Assembly: GCA_902464195.1 (NCBI GenBank)
Contig: CABQJB010000034.1
Location: 1-13,763 of the forward strand
DNA length: 13,763 nucleotides
Reading direction: 5' to 3'
From: an uncultured Megasphaera sp.
GTDB lineage: Bacteria; Bacillota; Negativicutes; Veillonellales; Megasphaeraceae
Below are positions 1 to 6,886 of this stretch, in pieces. The notes below the pieces were generated by a model. That model was not told where the DNA came from, made no database searches, and worked only from the letters and a program-made list of their open reading frames with translations. Every line of letters begins with the position of its first letter. Position 1 is the first letter of the stretch. Position numbers and translations under genes: made by a program.

Positions 1-98
1 CCGCTAACCGCTAACTGCTAACTGCTAGCTGCTGGCAGCTAGTCACGAACCACGAGCCACGAACCACGAGCCACGAACCACGAACCACTAACTCTCCC
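1..98. repeat. Heptad (7-bp) tandem repeat array, left edge
   Basis: Bases 1-91 divide exactly into thirteen consecutive 7-mers without a phase break: CCGCTAA twice, CTGCTAA, CTGCTAG, CTGCTGG, CAGCTAG, then TCACGAA, CCACGAG, CCACGAA, CCACGAG, CCACGAA twice and CCACTAA; a decayed unit follows to 98. Two sub-families (CYGCTAR and CCACGAR) sit side by side in one register. Read on the other strand the units are TTAGCGG and TTCGTGG, the same family as the units at 3579-3599 and 13700-13762. The array may extend beyond the window. It lies just upstream of the promoter of the first gene and holds no ORF with a ribosome site. Function unknown. Confidence 0.85.
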
Positions 99-103
99 TG
101 GCA

Positions 104-133
104 TGTACACGGGCGACGCATATATGGTATAAT
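104..133 (+). promoter_or_regulatory. Putative sigma-A-type promoter of the MBL-DUF445 operon
   Basis: A perfect TATAAT lies at 128-133, preceded by TGG to give an extended -10 (TGnTATAAT). An imperfect -35 (TGTACA, 104-109) sits 18 bp upstream. The start codon at 180 is about 46 bp downstream of the -10. The weak -35 is offset by the extended -10. Confidence 0.6.
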
Positions 134-179
134 AAAAAGTATGCAATAGCCATTAAACAACCGATAAGGGGGTTACTAT

Positions 180-878
180 ATGAGTGTACAGATTACCTTT
201 TTGAATCACAGCGGTTTTGCCGTCGAGACGGATTCCAAGGTGCTGGTCTTTGATTACTACAAGGATCCATCGGGGACGGTCAAGGCTTACAGTCATGTCG
301 GCAGGAAGCCGTTGTGGTTCTTTGTCAGCCATTGGCATGAAGACCATTTCAACCGCAGCATCGGTCAGTTTGGCGGTGCCCAGTACATCGTCAATGAAGA
401 CGTGCGCCTCAAAGATATCCCGTCAGACCGGTTCCATGCCATGAAATTGTATGAAACGCTGCCACTGGACGATACGACGGTGACCCAGTATGGGTCGACC
501 GATGAAGGCGGGTCGTTCCTGGTGGAAACGGATGGCTTGAAGATTTTCCATGCCGGCGATTTGAACTGGTGGCACTGGCTCGGCGATACGGATGAAAATA
601 ATGCCGAAGCCAAGGCTAACTTTGACCGGGAAATGAAACACCTTGCCGGACAGACTTTCGACATCGTCTTTTTCCCTGTCGACGCCCGCCTGGAAGGCGC
701 CCGCGAATGGGGCGTCACGGGTTTCCTGAAAGACGTTTCGGTCACGAAATGCCTCATCCCCATGCATTATTTCGGTACGCCCTGGACGCCGTCGGCGGCC
801 TTTAAACAGGCCTATCCGGACGTGCCCTTGTGGATTCCCCAGCATGATGGCGATGACGTCATCATCGACGGGCAGTAA
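180..878 (+). CDS. MBL-fold metal-dependent hydrolase
   Basis: A 232-residue metallo-beta-lactamase-fold protein, probably a cytoplasmic hydrolase, since no signal peptide is visible. The metal-binding signature HWHEDH is at residues 51-56 (HxHxDH), with further likely ligands in HAGD (His124, Asp127) and His196 in PMHYFG, so the binuclear metal site looks complete. Length suits the compact UlaG/YtnP-like branch. The substrate cannot be told from sequence; lactonase or phosphodiesterase activity are both family possibilities. Start chosen because AAGGGGG (166-172) lies 7 nt before ATG 180. The stop overlaps the ribosome site of the following DUF445 gene, so the genes are co-transcribed. Family assignment is firm, function is open. 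Confidence 0.9.
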   Translation: MSVQITFLNHSGFAVETDSKVLVFDYYKDPSGTVKAYSHVGRKPLWFFVSHWHEDHFNRSIGQFGGAQYIVNEDVRLKDIPSDRFHAMKLYETLPLDDTTVTQYGSTDEGGSFLVETDGLKIFHAGDLNWWHWLGDTDENNAEAKANFDREMKHLAGQTFDIVFFPVDARLEGAREWGVTGFLKDVSVTKCLIPMHYFGTPWTPSAAFKQAYPDVPLWIPQHDGDDVIIDGQ

Positions 879-887
879 GGAGGTATT

Positions 888-2162
888 ATGGCAAGTAATA
901 CACACGGGGGCAGACGCAGCCAGATTGCCAATTATATCCTGATTACGGCGGCAGTCCTCCTGCTTCTGGCATACCCCTTCCAAGACTTTTTTGTCGGCGG
1001 ACTGCTGACCCATCTGGCCGGGGCGGCCCTCATCGGCGGCCTGGCAGACTGGTATGCTGTAACGGCCCTGTTCCGCCGGCCTCTGGGCATTTCCTTCAAG
1101 ACGGCCCTCATCCCGAACAGTAAGGAACGCATTGCCGAAATGGCCCGGCATATGATCGAATATGAAATCCTGACCGTTTCCAATATGTACAACGTCCTCA
1201 AACATCATCCCATCCTGGGCGCGACGCTGGATTATCTCCATACGGAAAAGGGTTTCCAGTCGGCAGAACGCGTCTTCGGCCAGATCCTCAATACCTTCTT
1301 GTATACCATTGACATGAAGACCGTCGTCAAGGCTTTTGCCGGTATCGGCGGCCAGGCCATCGAGAAAGTCGACCTGGCACCAATCATGAGCAAGGCCATC
1401 AAAATCGGCCTGCGCGGTGAATCGGGGAAGGATTTCCTCGATTTCATGATCCTCAACCTGGAAGACCTCGTGCGCAGCGAAACGATGAAGCGCTATGTCG
1501 GTGAAATCTACGAAGCTTCCCTGCGCCAGTATGCCAAGCATAATATCCTCCTCGGCTGGGCCATCAAGGCGGCCTTGAAGATGGAAGTCTTCCAGCCGGA
1601 CCACGTAGCCGGCCTTTTGCAGACGAAATGCCTGGACCTTTTGGCCGAAGCCAAGGAAGACAATTCCCTCCAGCGCCAGCAGGCCCTGCGCTATTTGTGG
1701 AAACAGACGGAAAAAATCGAATTCAACGACGAATGGCGCCAGCGCATCGACAGCTATAAGAACCGCATGTACAACAGCCTGGTCACGCGGCCGGATACGA
1801 AAGAAGCCTGGCAGCGCTACGTCCAGGACCCGGAACGGCAGAAGCGGGTCTGCAAGGTCGCAGCTAACTACGTCATCAATAAACTGGAATCGTGGCGTGA
1901 AAGCCCGGACCAGGTGGAACACATGAACCGCCAGGCCCTGGCCTTTGCAGCCCGTGAATTGAAGCGCCTCCAGGTCTGGTTCGGCAAGACAGCGGAACAG
2001 GAAATCCTGAAATACGACGGCAACTACCTGGCAGAACAGTTGGAAAACAGTGTCTGGTATGACCTGCAGATGATCCGCGTCAACGGTTCGCTCGTCGGCG
2101 CCATCCTGGGTGCCGTCATTTACCTGGTCATGTACGCCGTGAAGGGAGGGGCTATCTTATGA
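888..2162 (+). CDS. DUF445 family membrane protein (first of tandem pair)
   Basis: A 424-residue DUF445 (YjiN/COG2733-like) protein. It has an N-terminal hydrophobic segment (about residues 16-33), then the family hallmark GGLADWYAVTALFRRPLG (about 50-68) leading into a long, charged, mostly helical middle, and a C-terminal membrane segment after the conserved MIRVNGSLVGAILG. The layout suggests a membrane-anchored protein with a large soluble domain; no biochemical role is established for the family. TAAGGAGGT at 876-884 gives an ideal ribosome site for ATG 888. The last codons overlap the next gene by ATGA, indicating translational coupling with a paralogue. Confidence 0.9.
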   Translation: MASNTHGGRRSQIANYILITAAVLLLLAYPFQDFFVGGLLTHLAGAALIGGLADWYAVTALFRRPLGISFKTALIPNSKERIAEMARHMIEYEILTVSNMYNVLKHHPILGATLDYLHTEKGFQSAERVFGQILNTFLYTIDMKTVVKAFAGIGGQAIEKVDLAPIMSKAIKIGLRGESGKDFLDFMILNLEDLVRSETMKRYVGEIYEASLRQYAKHNILLGWAIKAALKMEVFQPDHVAGLLQTKCLDLLAEAKEDNSLQRQQALRYLWKQTEKIEFNDEWRQRIDSYKNRMYNSLVTRPDTKEAWQRYVQDPERQKRVCKVAANYVINKLESWRESPDQVEHMNRQALAFAARELKRLQVWFGKTAEQEILKYDGNYLAEQLENSVWYDLQMIRVNGSLVGAILGAVIYLVMYAVKGGAIL

Positions 2163-3439
2163 CATACAGACAGCGTGCCAATACGATTTTGGGCTTGTCT
2201 TTCGTCTGCTTCATCGCCATTTTCCTCTGGTGGTATACGCATGACGTCTCGGTCTGGGAAGAACTGCTGTTCTTCGTCATCCAATCGGCCCTCATCGGCA
2301 GCATCGCCGACTGGTTCGCCGTTACGGCACTCTTTGAAAAGCCGCTGGGATTCCCGTATCACACGGAACTGCTCTATCGCCATCGCGACCAGATCATCGA
2401 CAGCATGACCAAAATCATTTCGGAAAAGCTGCTCCAGCCCAATATGTGGCAGGACAAACTCTATCAGATTTCTTTCATCGATAAGCTCGTCGGCTGGCTG
2501 CGCGGCCCGAACGGCCGGGAAAAGTTCCGCAACGTCCTCTATGAAGTGGCCCAGCGGGCTTACCGCTATGCCCAGAAAGGCGGGACCCAGGCATCCATTG
2601 CCTCGCATATCCGCAAGTACTTGAAACAGCAGCCTCTGGTCAGTTTCTTCCAGGACCGCCTCATTTCTCTTTTGGAAGACCCGAACAGCAACATGTTCAA
2701 CGATGCCATCGGCCTCGTGCGGGAACTGGTCAACAGCGACGACTTCGACAGCCTCCTGGAAAAGCTCATCCTCCAGTGGCGTGAAGAATCGCAGCACTCG
2801 TCCATGTCCAGCATCACCCTGACCAAAGTCCTGGGCATCGTCGATACCCGTAAGATTGCCAAGGATATCAAGTTGGGCATCGTCGAATGGCTCGACCAGT
2901 GGGAACATGCCGAAGGGGAACAGCGCGAATGGCTGTGCCGTAAGCTGGAACTCTTCCTTTACTCCATGAACGGCCAGCTGGCCTTTGGCGTCCAGAACTG
3001 GCAGGACCAGTTCGTCGACTCCCTGCCCATCGAGCAGTGGCTGACGGCGACGCAGAATTCGGCCAAGGACTATTTCACCAAAGGCGACCAGGGAAAGGAA
3101 GAATTGAAAGATTTATTGGAAGAACAGTTCATCCATTACCTGGAATACTGCCGGTCTTATCCGGAAATCAAAGACTGGCTCGATGAACAAATACGCCGGG
3201 CCTGCAACGTCATCCTGGAACATGAACACTCGCTCATCGCCGTCGCTGTCCGCGACGTCCTGTCGGGCTTCGACAAGAAGCGGTTCAATCAGTTCCTGGA
3301 AAGTAAAGTCGGCGAAGACCTGGCCTGGATCCGTATCAACGGGGCCATCGTCGGCGCATCCATCGGCATCTGCGTCTTCGGATTTTTGAAATTATATCAG
3401 TTCACCATCGTACCGCTCCTGCGGGGCATCATACTGTAG
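2159..3439 (+). CDS. DUF445 family membrane protein (second of tandem pair)
   Basis: A 426-residue paralogue of the preceding gene with the same plan: N-terminal membrane segment (about 11-24), a second hydrophobic stretch running into GSIADWFAVTALFEKPLG (about 46-64), a long amphipathic helical region, and a C-terminal WIRINGAIVGASIG motif followed by a membrane segment. ATG 2159 overlaps the upstream stop (ATGA); GGGAGG at 2144-2149 inside the upstream gene serves as ribosome site. A coupled, diverged duplicate suggests the two products work together, for example as a hetero-oligomer, but this is inference. It is the last gene of the operon; a terminator begins 8 bp after the stop. Confidence 0.9.
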   Translation: MTYRQRANTILGLSFVCFIAIFLWWYTHDVSVWEELLFFVIQSALIGSIADWFAVTALFEKPLGFPYHTELLYRHRDQIIDSMTKIISEKLLQPNMWQDKLYQISFIDKLVGWLRGPNGREKFRNVLYEVAQRAYRYAQKGGTQASIASHIRKYLKQQPLVSFFQDRLISLLEDPNSNMFNDAIGLVRELVNSDDFDSLLEKLILQWREESQHSSMSSITLTKVLGIVDTRKIAKDIKLGIVEWLDQWEHAEGEQREWLCRKLELFLYSMNGQLAFGVQNWQDQFVDSLPIEQWLTATQNSAKDYFTKGDQGKEELKDLLEEQFIHYLEYCRSYPEIKDWLDEQIRRACNVILEHEHSLIAVAVRDVLSGFDKKRFNQFLESKVGEDLAWIRINGAIVGASIGICVFGFLKLYQFTIVPLLRGIIL

Positions 3440-3446
3440 TGTGGGA

Positions 3447-3477
3447 GGCGCTGTCACATGAAGACAGCGCCCTTTCT
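3447..3477 (+). terminator. Intrinsic terminator of the MBL-DUF445 operon
   Basis: A perfect 9-bp stem, GGCGCTGTC (3447-3455) with GACAGCGCC (3463-3471), around a 7-nt loop, followed by a short, interrupted T-run (CTTTCT). It lies just behind the second DUF445 gene. The weak T tract is the only reservation. Confidence 0.8.
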
Positions 3478-3570
3478 GTAGGGGCTCGCACGTGGCGAGC
3501 CCGCTCACGCAAATTGGTGATAACAGGATTCTTGCATATGCTGACGGGCGCCCCACGTGGGCGCCCCTAC
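3478..3570. repeat. Modular palindromic repeat, copy 1
   Basis: A 93-bp intergenic element bounded by GTAG...CTAC. The left end module is a perfect 8-bp hairpin GGGCTCGC (3482-3489)/GCGAGCCC (3495-3502) with loop ACGTG. The right end module is a different perfect 8-bp hairpin GGGCGCCC (3546-3553)/GGGCGCCC (3559-3566) with loop CACGT. Between them is a 43-bp core (3503-3545) without strong symmetry. A second, larger copy lies at 9710-9870; its end modules are in the same order but its core is in the opposite orientation. No ORF. Probably a non-autonomous, structure-forming repeat family scattered in this genome. Confidence 0.85.
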
Positions 3571-3578
3571 GAAGGCGC

Positions 3579-3652
3579 CTAGTGGCTAGGGGTTAGCGGA
3601 TGGTTTTAAATTTAGCCTCATGTTCTACAAACTACAAACTCTGTACTAAGCG
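3579..3652. repeat. Heptad repeat tracts in the RR upstream spacer
   Basis: Two short tracts of 7-bp units: CTAGTGG, CTAGGGG, TTAGCGG (3579-3599), and CTACAAA, CTACAAA, CTCTGTA, CTAAGCG (3625-3652). The first matches the family at the window ends. The second matches, as reverse complement, the units TAGTTTG/GAGTTTG at 9690-9710. They fill the space between the modular repeat and the solo end module. Confidence 0.65.
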
Positions 3653-3677
3653 GGCCGCCCTTTGGGACGGCCCCTAC
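3651..3677. repeat. Solo end module of the palindromic repeat family
   Basis: GGGCCGCCC (3652-3660) pairs with GGGACGGCCC (3664-3673) across a TTT loop with one bulged A, and is followed directly by CTAC. The layout (GC-only hairpin plus CTAC) is that of the right end module of the elements at 3478 and 9710, but the stem sequence differs and no core or left end is present. It is best read as a decayed or solo copy. Confidence 0.55.
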
Positions 3678-3783
3678 TATAGAAAACAAACCATGCATGA
3701 TGGTAAATACCTTCCTCTGAACGCCGCTACGCGTCAAAAATGCGCCATTTCGTGACATATCGGACGGCTTGAGGCGAATCTGG

Positions 3784-3792
3784 TGATATAAT
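3784..3792 (+). promoter_or_regulatory. Extended -10 promoter of the response-regulator operon
   Basis: TGATATAAT at 3784-3792 is an extended -10 with a perfect TATAAT hexamer, 40 bp before the regulator start codon. No convincing -35 sits at 16-18 bp, so activation by a bound regulator is possible. Apart from the repeats and this promoter, nothing else is recognisable in the 393-bp spacer 3440-3832. Confidence 0.5.
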
Positions 3793-3832
3793 AAACTTGT
3801 AAAATACTCGTTTATTGAAGGGAGGCGTCACG

Positions 3833-4564
3833 ATGGTACGAATTGCGATTTGTGATGATTTACAGGAACAGTTGGACCTCATCGAAAAAGCCGTCCAACA
3901 GTATTTCCACGATAAAAAGGAACCGATAGAAGTCTTTACTTGTAATAATGCCATGGATTTCGTCGATGCTTTTGAAAAGAAAGGGAACTTCGACATTGTC
4001 CTGCTGGATATCTGTATGCCCGGCCTGTTGGGGACGGACATTGCCGCAGAGATGCGCAAGCAGAAGAGCCGGGCGGAAATCGTCTTTTTGTCGACGAGCG
4101 AGGAATTTGCCGTCGAAGCCTTTGCCGTCCGGGCGGCCCACTACCTGGTCAAGCCCTTTACGCAGAAGGAATTCGACCAGGCTATGGACCGCGTCATGGA
4201 AAGCATCCGCCAGCGCCACAGTGGCAAGATGATCTTCCGCCTTGTCGGCGGTGGTATTCAGGTCGAAGAAGTCAATGCCATCCTCTACGTCGAAAGCAAT
4301 GGTCACATCCAGCAGGTCTACACGGCAGACCATTCGCTGCTGGAAACGCGGCAGTCCCTGGCCAGTCTCTTGGATACGCTGGAAGCCATTGCACCAGGCC
4401 AGTTCGTATCGCCTGGAAAGGGATATATCGTCAACCAGTCGGCTATCCGCGTCATCAAGAGCGATTACATCGAGATACAAGGCCATAAGATTCCCCTGGC
4501 CAAGCGGAAATACCGCCAGTTCCAGGAAAGTTATTTGAAATTCATCTTCGGGCAGGAAGCCTGA
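3833..4564 (+). CDS. LytTR-family response regulator (AgrA/LytR-like)
   Basis: A 243-residue two-component response regulator. Residues 1-120 are a receiver domain with the acidic pair Asp8-Asp9, phospho-acceptor Asp59 in LLDICMPG, switch Ser87/Thr88 and Lys107 in YLVKPF. Residues about 132-240 are a LytTR DNA-binding domain ending in KRKYRQFQESYLKFIF. The usual H-[KR]-S before [YF]IVN is GKG here (about 195-201). Start: ATG 3833 is used because AAGGGAGG (3818-3825) sits 7 nt before it; an upstream in-frame TTG at 3815 would swallow that ribosome site. It leads a co-oriented operon with a flavoprotein and a radical SAM gene. Its most likely partners are the two LytTR-type kinases at 6883-9574, the only kinases in the window. 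Confidence 0.92.
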   Translation: MVRIAICDDLQEQLDLIEKAVQQYFHDKKEPIEVFTCNNAMDFVDAFEKKGNFDIVLLDICMPGLLGTDIAAEMRKQKSRAEIVFLSTSEEFAVEAFAVRAAHYLVKPFTQKEFDQAMDRVMESIRQRHSGKMIFRLVGGGIQVEEVNAILYVESNGHIQQVYTADHSLLETRQSLASLLDTLEAIAPGQFVSPGKGYIVNQSAIRVIKSDYIEIQGHKIPLAKRKYRQFQESYLKFIFGQEA

Positions 4565-4578
4565 GAAAGAAGTGAGTC

Positions 4579-5973
4579 ATGGAGTATAATCACGTAACAC
4601 CGGCCGTCGTCGCGGCTCTAGAAGCCGTTGTCGGCGCTAAATACGTCTGGACGGACCGGGATAAAAAGATTCCCTATGGACAGGATGAAGGGACGGGGGC
4701 TTCCTGTCTGCCCGACGTCGTCGTCCTGCCGGCGTCGGCCGAAGAATTGGCAGCTGTCATCCGCCTGGCCAATGACGCCGTCATCCCGGTCATCCCCAGG
4801 GGGACCGGGACCGGCCTGGAAGGCGGTGCCGTAGCCGACAGCCGCGGCGGCATCATGGTCAGTACGGAGCGGATGGACCGCATCGTAGAAATCAATGAAG
4901 ACGCCATGTACATGGTCGTCGAGGCCGGCGTCATTACGGCACGGATACAGGAAGAAGCCCGTAAGCGGGGCCTCCTCTATGCCGGCGACCCCTGCAGCGG
5001 CGACTGCTGTTGTATCGGCGGCAATGGCGCGACCAATGCCGGCGGCAACCGGGCCGTCAAATACGGGACGACACGGGATCAGATCTACGCTATCGAAGTT
5101 GTCACGCCGACCGGGCAGATTGCCCATCTTGGCAAGCGCCTGCACAAGATGACGGCCGGCTATCCCCTGGAAAAAATCGTCATCGGATCCGAAGGGACGC
5201 TGGGCATCATCACCAAGCTGACCTTGAAGCTCGTCCCCCTGCCCAAGGCGACGGCCCACGTCCTGGCTGTCTTCCCGTCGCCAGAAACGGCCCTGGGCCT
5301 GGTTACGGCTCTGCCCAAGGCTGGTATTACGCCGACGTGCCTGGAATTCATGGACTATGATGTCATTTCCGTCGTCCAGGCCTGGCTTAAAGAAAAACAA
5401 CCCTGCCCGGCTGGCGGCGCTTATATGATCATCCAGCTCGACAGCTCGCGGGATGAAACGCTCGATGACGACTGCGTCACTGTCGATGAAGTCTGCCGCC
5501 GCCTGGGGGCTGTCGATGTCTTCATGGCCGATGCCGATAAGGTATGGAAGGCCCGCAAAGCCTTTACGGAAGCGTCGGCTGCGGACTGTCCCGTCGCGGC
5601 TATGGAAGACTTCGTCGTCCCACCGGACCGGCTCCTGTCTTTTATGGAACGATTACGGACGCTGGGACAGGCACTGGGCGTCGTCTTTCGCGGCGTCAGC
5701 CACGCCGGCGACGGCAATATTCATCTTGATGTCCTGCGCAAGGGCTTCGCCGATGAAGCAGATGAAAAGCAGAAAGTCGCCGCCTTTGAAGATAAGGCCT
5801 GCCAGGCGGCTTATGAGCTGGGCGGTGCCATTTCCGGCGAACACGGCATCGGTCAGGCCCGCAAGGCCCTGTTCGCCAAGTATACGGATCCGGTGGAACT
5901 GGCCTTGATGAAGGCTGTAAAGCAGGCCTGGGACCCGAAGAATATCCTGAATCCCGGAAAAATTTTTGACTGA
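4579..5973 (+). CDS. FAD-binding oxidoreductase, GlcD / D-lactate dehydrogenase family
   Basis: A 464-residue flavoprotein of the VAO/PCMH class, the type that oxidises D-lactate, glycolate or another 2-hydroxy acid. The N-terminal FAD domain shows PRGTGTGLEGGA (73-84), GGNGATNAGG (147-156) and GSEGTLGI (203-210). The C-terminal FAD-oxidase domain shows the metal-ligand motif HAGDGNIH (375-382) and SGEHGIG (419-425). In lactate-using anaerobes such enzymes pair with EtfAB, but no Etf genes lie here. Cys139 and the run Cys143-145 beside the FAD motif are noticeable. ATG 4579 follows the regulator by 14 bp with a modest ribosome site (GAAGTGAG), so the gene probably shares the regulator's transcript. 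Class is sure; the exact substrate is not. Confidence 0.88.
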   Translation: MEYNHVTPAVVAALEAVVGAKYVWTDRDKKIPYGQDEGTGASCLPDVVVLPASAEELAAVIRLANDAVIPVIPRGTGTGLEGGAVADSRGGIMVSTERMDRIVEINEDAMYMVVEAGVITARIQEEARKRGLLYAGDPCSGDCCCIGGNGATNAGGNRAVKYGTTRDQIYAIEVVTPTGQIAHLGKRLHKMTAGYPLEKIVIGSEGTLGIITKLTLKLVPLPKATAHVLAVFPSPETALGLVTALPKAGITPTCLEFMDYDVISVVQAWLKEKQPCPAGGAYMIIQLDSSRDETLDDDCVTVDEVCRRLGAVDVFMADADKVWKARKAFTEASAADCPVAAMEDFVVPPDRLLSFMERLRTLGQALGVVFRGVSHAGDGNIHLDVLRKGFADEADEKQKVAAFEDKACQAAYELGGAISGEHGIGQARKALFAKYTDPVELALMKAVKQAWDPKNILNPGKIFD

Positions 5974-5986
5974 GGTATAGAAAAGT

Positions 5987-6886
5987 ATGGAAACTTATTG
6001 TAATGACTGTCCCCGCCGCTGCGGCGTCGTCCGCGCGGCCTTTTGGGATGAAAAAAAGATGCCCGGTTTTTGTCACAGCCCGCTCCAGCCCGTCGTGGCC
6101 CGGGCAGCCCTGCATCAGTGGGAAGAACCTTGTATCAGCGGCAGCCGCGGGTCCGGGGCCGTCTTTTTCACGGGCTGCAACCTGCGCTGCTGTTTTTGTC
6201 AGAATGCGACTATTTCCATGGGCGGGACGGGCGTGCCCATTACGGTGGACAAGCTGCGGGAGATTTACGGTCAGCTCATCGCCCAAGGGGCGCATAACAT
6301 CAATCTGGTCACGCCGACGCCATATAAGCAGGCTATTTTGGAAAGCCTGTCTGCCCCCCTGCCGGTGCCGGTCGTCTACAACTGCGGCGGCTATGAAGCG
6401 CAGGAGACGATTGACGATTTCAAGGGTAAAGTTCAGATTTATCTGCCCGATTTGAAATACCTCGACCCGAAGCTGGCCAAGCGCTACAGTGCGGCCGAAG
6501 ACTATCCGCAAGTCGCAACAGAAGCTATTCTGCGCATGTACAACCAGGTCGGCCCTTACGAAATGGACGACGACGGCATCCTGCAGAAGGGCGTCGTCAT
6601 CCGCCATCTCATCCTGCCGGGCTGTGTAGACAATACGAAAGCCGTCATCGACTGGGTGCGGGACCACTTCGATGACGGCCAGGTCTTATTCAGTTTGATG
6701 CGCCAGTATGTACCCTGCGGCCGGGCTGGGGACTACCCCGAAATCAATCGGCCCTTGTCGGACGAAGAGTACGATGAAGCCGAACAGTATCTCTTCGACA
6801 GCGGCATTGAAGATGGCTTCGTCCAGGAAAAAGGCAGCGCCAGCGACGCCTTCATCCCGGCCTTCGACGGCACGGGCGTCGTCTAA
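5987..6886 (+). CDS. Radical SAM protein, PflA-like (putative PFL-activating enzyme homologue)
   Basis: A 299-residue radical SAM enzyme. The cluster-binding CxxxCxxC is C64-NLR-C68-CF-C71 within GAVFFTGCNLRCCFCQN; Cys69 is extra. An N-terminal Cys set, CNDCPRRC (Cys5, 8, 12) plus Cys29, precedes it. This architecture matches the family loosely labelled pyruvate formate-lyase activating enzyme related, whose substrates are mostly unknown. TGAGGT at 5971-5976, overlapping the stop of the flavoprotein gene, gives the ribosome site for ATG 5987 and implies co-transcription. Its stop codon (6884-6886) is interleaved with that of the convergent kinase gene. It could equally modify a protein or a small molecule. 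Confidence 0.88.
   Translation: METYCNDCPRRCGVVRAAFWDEKKMPGFCHSPLQPVVARAALHQWEEPCISGSRGSGAVFFTGCNLRCCFCQNATISMGGTGVPITVDKLREIYGQLIAQGAHNINLVTPTPYKQAILESLSAPLPVPVVYNCGGYEAQETIDDFKGKVQIYLPDLKYLDPKLAKRYSAAEDYPQVATEAILRMYNQVGPYEMDDDGILQKGVVIRHLILPGCVDNTKAVIDWVRDHFDDGQVLFSLMRQYVPCGRAGDYPEINRPLSDEEYDEAEQYLFDSGIEDGFVQEKGSASDAFIPAFDGTGVV

Noticed and set aside
1..98. CRISPR array
   Set aside because: The units are only 7 bp with no unique spacers, and no cas genes are present.
423..1922. Long minus-strand open frame (499 codons) opposite the MBL and first DUF445 genes
   Set aside because: It lies antisense to two well-supported genes, has no ribosome site and no recognisable domain; high-GC codon use opens this frame by chance.
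3815..3832. Upstream TTG start for the response regulator
   Set aside because: It would include the AAGGGAGG ribosome site in the coding sequence; ATG 3833 has ideal spacing and begins the family-typical VRIAICDD.
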